The notes beneath the pieces were generated by a model. It ran no database searches. It saw nothing but the letters and a program-made list of their open reading frames with translations, and was not told where the DNA came from. Of a stretch of 43,013 nt of DNA, positions 39,791 through 43,013 are shown piece after piece (position 1 is the stretch's first letter; each line of letters starts with the position of its first letter). A program made the translations under genes and the position numbers. Source of the stretch: an uncultured Clostridia bacterium (GTDB taxonomy: Bacteria > Bacillota > Clostridia > Oscillospirales > Oscillospiraceae); assembly GCA_930990965.1 (NCBI GenBank), contig CAKNRQ010000021.1, positions 1 through 43,013 of the forward strand, given 5' to 3'.

Positions 39791-41311
39791 TTACTCTTCC
39801 TCCGTTTCCAGGTCGAAACTCCTGTACTGTATCGCTTCGGCCAGGTGGGCGGGCGCTATGCTCTCGCTGCCGTCGAGGTCGGCTATTGTGCGGGCGACGC
39901 GGAGAATGCGGTCATAGCTGCGCGCGGTAAGGCCCATGGCCTTGTAGGCCTGCTCCATCAGCGCGGAGCACTCAGCCGTGAGGGCGCAGGCGGTCTCCAT
40001 CTCGCGCGGGCCCATGTGCGCGTTGCAGTCGGCGCTGCTACCGGCGAGGCGGCGGCGCTGGCGCTCGCGCGCGGCGTCCACGCGCTCTTTTATCTTCGCG
40101 CTGGGCTCGCTCTCGGCCTTGCCGGAGAGTTCGGCGTACTCCAGCGCGGGCACCTCGACGGCTATGTCTATGCGATCCAGCAGCGGGCCCGAGACGCGGG
40201 CGCGGTAGCGTTTGAGCTCGGACTTGGTGCAGGTACACTTGCGCGTCGGGTGCCCGTACCAGCCGCAGCGGCAGGGGTTCATCGCGCAGACCAGCATGAA
40301 GCGGCTCGGGTAAGTGGCGCTGCCCGCCACGCGCGAAACGGTGACGGTGCCGTCTTCAAGCGGCTGACGGAGCGCTTCGCGCACGTCGCGGTGGAACTCC
40401 GGCAGCTCGTCAAGGAAGAGTATGCCGTTGTGCGCAAGGCTCATCTCGCCCGGCTGCAACTGCGCGCCGCCTGCGAGCGCGGCGGCTGAAATTGTGTAGT
40501 GCGGCGCCCTGAACGGACGCTCGGCGACGACGGGGTGGTTACTGCTGGTGAGCCCGGCGACGGAGTGAATTTCGGTGCTTTGCAGCATCTCCTCGCGGCT
40601 CATGTCCGGCAGTATCGACACTATGCGCTTGGCGAGCATGCTCTTGCCCGCGCCCGGCGGCCCGACCATGAGTATGTTGTGCCCGCCCGCCGCGGCGACT
40701 TCCAGCGCGCGCTTGACGTTGGCCTGGCCCTTGACCTCGGAAAAGTCCGGGCCGTGGACACGAATGGCCTCCACGTCCGGCGGCGCGGCAACGTCGAGCT
40801 CGATGCGGCCGCGGAAGTAGTCCAAAAGCTGCGTCACGCTCTTCGCGCCGTAGACCTCTATACCCTCGGCGAAGGCGGCCTCGCTGGCGTTGCCCTCGGG
40901 CACAAAGAGCCGCTTTACGCCCGCCCTCTGCGCCGCTATCGCCATCGGCAGCGCGCCGCGCACCGGCCGCAGGTCCCCGGCCAGCGAGAGCTCACCGATG
41001 AACGCGCAGTCCGCGGGCGGCTCCTTTATCTCGCCCGCCGCGGCGAGGATGCCAAGCAGGACGGGCAGGTCGTATGTCGTCCCGGCCTTGCGCGTGTCAG
41101 CCGGGGCGAGGTTCACGGTGATGCGCGAGACAGGGAACTTGAGCTCCGAGTTCTTTATCGCGGCACGCACGCGGTCCCGTGCCTCCTTGACCGCCGTGTC
41201 CGGCAGGCCGACGATGCTAAAATCCGGCAGCCCCTGAGCGGTCGAGCACTCGACCGAGACCTCATAGCCGCCTATGCCCTTTATGCCGAGCGAGCGTATC
41301 CTTGAGACCAT
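39791..41311 (-). CDS. comM: YifB/ComM family Mg-chelatase-like AAA ATPase
   Basis: A 506-residue hexameric AAA+ helicase-like protein. The ComM relatives promote branch migration when transformed DNA is integrated. It has an N-terminal lon-protease-like fold domain (about 1-160, GLPDFSIVGLPDTAVKEARDRV), Walker A GPPGAGKS (about 210-217), Walker B GILFLDELPEF and the Mg-chelatase C-terminal part with a CAMNPCRCGWYGHPTRKCTC zinc-type cysteine group. I chose ATG 41311 with GGGGAGGGG upstream, giving MVSRIRSLGIKG, the usual family start. The ComEC-like hydrolase far upstream is not linked. Confidence 0.94.
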   Translation of the reverse strand: MVSRIRSLGIKGIGGYEVSVECSTAQGLPDFSIVGLPDTAVKEARDRVRAAIKNSELKFPVSRITVNLAPADTRKAGTTYDLPVLLGILAAAGEIKEPPADCAFIGELSLAGDLRPVRGALPMAIAAQRAGVKRLFVPEGNASEAAFAEGIEVYGAKSVTQLLDYFRGRIELDVAAPPDVEAIRVHGPDFSEVKGQANVKRALEVAAAGGHNILMVGPPGAGKSMLAKRIVSILPDMSREEMLQSTEIHSVAGLTSSNHPVVAERPFRAPHYTISAAALAGGAQLQPGEMSLAHNGILFLDELPEFHRDVREALRQPLEDGTVTVSRVAGSATYPSRFMLVCAMNPCRCGWYGHPTRKCTCTKSELKRYRARVSGPLLDRIDIAVEVPALEYAELSGKAESEPSAKIKERVDAARERQRRRLAGSSADCNAHMGPREMETACALTAECSALMEQAYKAMGLTARSYDRILRVARTIADLDGSESIAPAHLAEAIQYRSFDLETEEE

Positions 41312-41337
41312 TTTACCCCTCCCCTTTAAATACAAAG

Positions 41338-41365
41338 CGGCCCCGCCAAGCGCATGGCGGGGCCG
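41338..41365 (-). terminator. Terminator of the HpcH/HpaI aldolase gene
   Basis: Perfect 10-bp stem CGGCCCCGCC with 8-nt loop; on the minus strand CTTTGTATTT follows. It lies 7 nt past the aldolase stop and before the ComM-like gene. Confidence 0.75.
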
Positions 41366-41372
41366 TAAAAAT

Positions 41373-42146
41373 TCAGTTCAGCGATTTCTTCACCATCTCG
41401 GCAGTCGCATCGGCGAGCATGGCAATGTCCAGGGACACGGTCACGGAGTCGAAGCCCTGTTTGAAGTATCCGTTCGCGGCCTCAGCGTTGCCGCAGAACA
41501 TGACGGCGAGCTTGCCGTGCCTGTGGCACACGTCGAGCACGTGCGCCACGGCGTTTATGTGCCGCTCGTTCGTGAATTCGCCGGGAATACCCAGCGCGAT
41601 GGACAGGTCGAAGGGGCCGATGAAGATGCCGTCCACGCCGTCGATGCCGAGTATCTCGTCGATGTTCTCAAGGCAGCCCATGGTCTCGCACTGGGGCAGG
41701 AGCAGCGTCTCGGCGTTGGCGCGCTGCATATATCCGGTGAGGCCGGAGGCGTAGCAGTCAGCCATACCCCAGCCGCCGTCGCGGCTCGGGCAGTAGCCGC
41801 GGTTGCCCAGCGGGGCGAATTTGGCGTACTCGACGAGCTTTTTGACCTCGTCCACGGTCTCCACGCCGGGCACAATCAGGCCCGCCGCGCCCACGTCGAG
41901 CATCTTGAGCACGGGACTGCGCTCTATGGCGTCCACGCGCACGAAGGGCGCAATGCCCGCCCCGGCGGCGACGCCCACCAGCTCTGCCGCGTGCTCGGCG
42001 ACAATGGGGCTGTGCTCCATGTCGATTATGACGTAGTCCAGGCCCGTGTAGGCCATGGCCTCAATGGCCGGAGCGCTGAGCAGGTGCGTGAACGTGCCGA
42101 TGCTCTTCTCCCCGGCGCGGAACTTCTCAAGTACGCGGTTTTGCAT
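41373..42146 (-). CDS. HpcH/HpaI family aldolase
   Basis: A 257-residue class II (metal-dependent) aldolase of the HpcH/HpaI family, which splits 2-keto-3-deoxy acids into pyruvate and an aldehyde. Visible are GLDYVIIDMEHSP (about 33-45), the Arg-containing PFVRVDA (about 68-74), GAAGLIVPGVETVDE, the metal ligand Glu in QCETMGCLENIDEI and GIFIGPFDLSIALG with the metal Asp. The substrate is unknown, and no pathway genes adjoin. I start at ATG 42146, preceded by GGGAGG; the ATG at 42161 and the frame beyond lack one. Confidence 0.9.
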   Translation of the reverse strand: MQNRVLEKFRAGEKSIGTFTHLLSAPAIEAMAYTGLDYVIIDMEHSPIVAEHAAELVGVAAGAGIAPFVRVDAIERSPVLKMLDVGAAGLIVPGVETVDEVKKLVEYAKFAPLGNRGYCPSRDGGWGMADCYASGLTGYMQRANAETLLLPQCETMGCLENIDEILGIDGVDGIFIGPFDLSIALGIPGEFTNERHINAVAHVLDVCHRHGKLAVMFCGNAEAANGYFKQGFDSVTVSLDIAMLADATAEMVKKSLN

Positions 42147-42186
42147 ATTTTTGCCTCCCATCGCAAGTGCGTTCTCTCTCAATAAG

Positions 42187-42215
42187 ATACTACCACAGCT
42201 TGCCTGCGCCGTCAA
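42187..42215 (-). promoter_or_regulatory. Promoter of the aldolase gene
   Basis: Minus strand: TTGACG, 17 nt, TAGTAT. Leader about 35 nt to the start at 42146. Confidence 0.6.
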
Positions 42216-42223
42216 ATAAATCT

Positions 42224-42246
42224 CCCCCGGCAAACAGCGCCGGGGG
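42224..42246 (-). terminator. Terminator of the 137-residue unknown gene
   Basis: Perfect 8-bp GC stem CCCCCGGC with 7-nt loop, followed on the minus strand by AGATTTATTTG, which runs into the aldolase -35. Confidence 0.7.
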
Positions 42247-42278
42247 GCAGATTTCAATGTAGCGGTTTGTACGCAAGC

Positions 42279-42692
42279 TCAATACTCGTGCGCGTTATAA
42301 CTTTTGAGGCAGAAGTCATAGTGCTGATATTCAACGGAGTCCTTGCCGGCGTTTTCGTCTACTCCCTGTTCTATTGTCATCTCCAGAGCCAGCTTCGCCG
42401 ACCATGAATTGAAGTAGCCGGTTTTCAGCTCAAATATGACGAAGGCGAAGGGCATGTGGCACTCCTCGACGTCCTTGTTATACTCTCTGTTTCTCTCAGT
42501 GTCCAGGAGCTTGAAGGCGATGAATTGATACTCCTCAGGTGGTATCCTGAGTTTCATGTTGGCGATTGAATTGCTGACGTTCATTGGCTCAAAGTGCCTG
42601 AATGTCTTGGAAAACGAGGTTTCATAGTCGATCTCCTCTACGTCGGCATGCGCCTTCAGCCAGTCTATCATGTGATAAACGTCTTTTCTCAT
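42279..42692 (-). CDS. Unknown soluble protein
   Basis: A 137-residue protein without signal peptide or membrane helix. The sequence mixes helices and strands (FAFVIFELKTGYFNSWSAKLALEM) and ends in aromatic-rich YQHYDFCLKSYNAHEY. I do not recognise a family. The ATG at 42692 follows AAAGGCGGTG. It has its own promoter and terminator, so it is expressed as a single gene between aspS and the aldolase. Confidence 0.75.
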   Translation of the reverse strand: MRKDVYHMIDWLKAHADVEEIDYETSFSKTFRHFEPMNVSNSIANMKLRIPPEEYQFIAFKLLDTERNREYNKDVEECHMPFAFVIFELKTGYFNSWSAKLALEMTIEQGVDENAGKDSVEYQHYDFCLKSYNAHEY

Positions 42693-42721
42693 CTCGCACC
42701 GCCTTTCACGCTTTTCTTATA

Positions 42722-42750
42722 ATTATACACAGAACAAAGCGGCCCGGCAA
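42722..42750 (-). promoter_or_regulatory. Promoter of the 137-residue unknown gene, embedded in the aspS terminator
   Basis: Minus strand: TTGCCG, 17 nt, TATAAT. The -35 lies inside the loop and stem of the preceding terminator. Confidence 0.6.
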
Positions 42751-42766
42751 CAAGCCAGGCCGCTTT
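42736..42766 (-). terminator. Terminator of aspS
   Basis: 13-bp stem AAAGCGGCCTGGC (minus strand) with one wobble pair that is a mismatch on the other strand, then TTTGTT. Confidence 0.8.
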
Positions 42767-42774
42767 GCTTATAG

Positions 42775-43013
42775 TTATTGTTCTTCGTCCTTTACAATGG
42801 CAATGTGCAGCTCGTCGAGCTGTTTCTGGGTGACTTCGCCGGGGGCGCCCATCATGAGGTCCTGGGCGTTCTTGTTCATCGGGAAGGGGATGATCTCGCG
42901 GATCGAGTCCTCGCCGGCGAGCAGCATGACCATGCGGTCGACGCCCGGGGCGATGCCGGCGTGCGGGGGCGCGCCGTAGCAGAAGGCGTTGTACATGGCG
43001 GGGAACTTGGCCT
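42775..43013 (-). CDS. aspS: Aspartyl-tRNA synthetase, C-terminal end (cut by the window edge)
   Basis: Only the last 79 codons are present; the gene continues to the right. The reading [18 protein letters not shown] leads into class II motif 3, [15 protein letters not shown], which contains the ATP-binding arginine. It goes on with [22 protein letters not shown], a signature of bacterial-type AspRS. The short tail LHIAIV is also typical. The product charges tRNA-Asp. A terminator follows the stop. Confidence 0.95.
   Translation of the reverse strand, partial: AKFPAMYNAFCYGAPPHAGIAPGVDRMVMLLAGEDSIREIIPFPMNKNAQDLMMGAPGEVTQKQLDELHIAIVKDEEQ

Overview
The window comes from a GC-rich member of the Bacillota (class Clostridia). 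I infer a gut anaerobe of the Oscillospiraceae type. The evidence is the V-type ATPase, the BMP-type nucleoside ABC transporter, a CBS/DRTGG pyrophosphatase, strong AGGAGG ribosome sites with TTG and GTG starts, short lipoproteins, SLH surface proteins and ECF sigma/anti-sigma-like pairs. The species cannot be named from sequence alone. Most of the window is chromosomal housekeeping, largely on the minus strand. I see no CRISPR array, rRNA, phage or transposase gene.

Layout. 1-2.8 kb: a CBS/DRTGG family II pyrophosphatase and a ComEC-like metallo-beta-lactamase-fold hydrolase. 2.8-12.6 kb: a nine-gene V-type ATPase operon read leftward, ending in an overlapping lipoprotein and followed by a block of hairpins. 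12.6-14.8 kb: a divergent promoter region, then an ApgM-like phosphomutase and ispE on the plus strand. 14.8-23.1 kb: nucleoside uptake and salvage, made up of the BMP lipoprotein, its ATPase and two permeases, purine nucleoside phosphorylase, uridine kinase and thymidine kinase. 23.3-26.1 kb: a ferredoxin-like protein, rsmE and a phosphate-binding-protein-like lipoprotein with an internal partial duplication. 26.2-26.8 kb: a cysteine-rich helical protein and tRNA-Ser(GGA). 26.9-29.9 kb: a membrane-anchored XRE regulator, an ECF sigma factor and a membrane-anchored serpin. 30-36.3 kb: a DUF362 protein and the thiI-cinA-phosphatase-membrane protein operon. 36.4-39.7 kb: a composite SLH surface protein and a small HTH regulator. 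39.8-43.0 kb: a ComM-like ATPase, an HpcH/HpaI aldolase, an unknown protein and the C-terminal end of aspartyl-tRNA synthetase.

Three things stand out. First, at 21.3-21.6 kb two consensus promoters (both TTGACA-17-TATAAT) face each other and make overlapping transcripts. The minus one carries a 26-codon hydrophobic, basic-tailed peptide, and the plus one is a ~110-nt RNA complementary to its 3' part. This is the layout of a type I toxin-antitoxin locus. Second, an ECF sigma gene with an ECF-like promoter is translationally coupled to a serpin. The serpin's cytoplasmic N-terminus and single membrane helix resemble an anti-sigma factor, which suggests a protease-sensing signalling system. Third, a TTGACA-17-TATACT promoter at 39.75 kb drives no gene on its strand but reads about 100 nt of hairpins into a terminator at the 3' end of the HTH gene, a candidate small RNA.

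Starts were chosen from ribosome-binding sites where possible. Promoters and terminators were read by eye. Family assignments rest on recognised motifs, not on searches.
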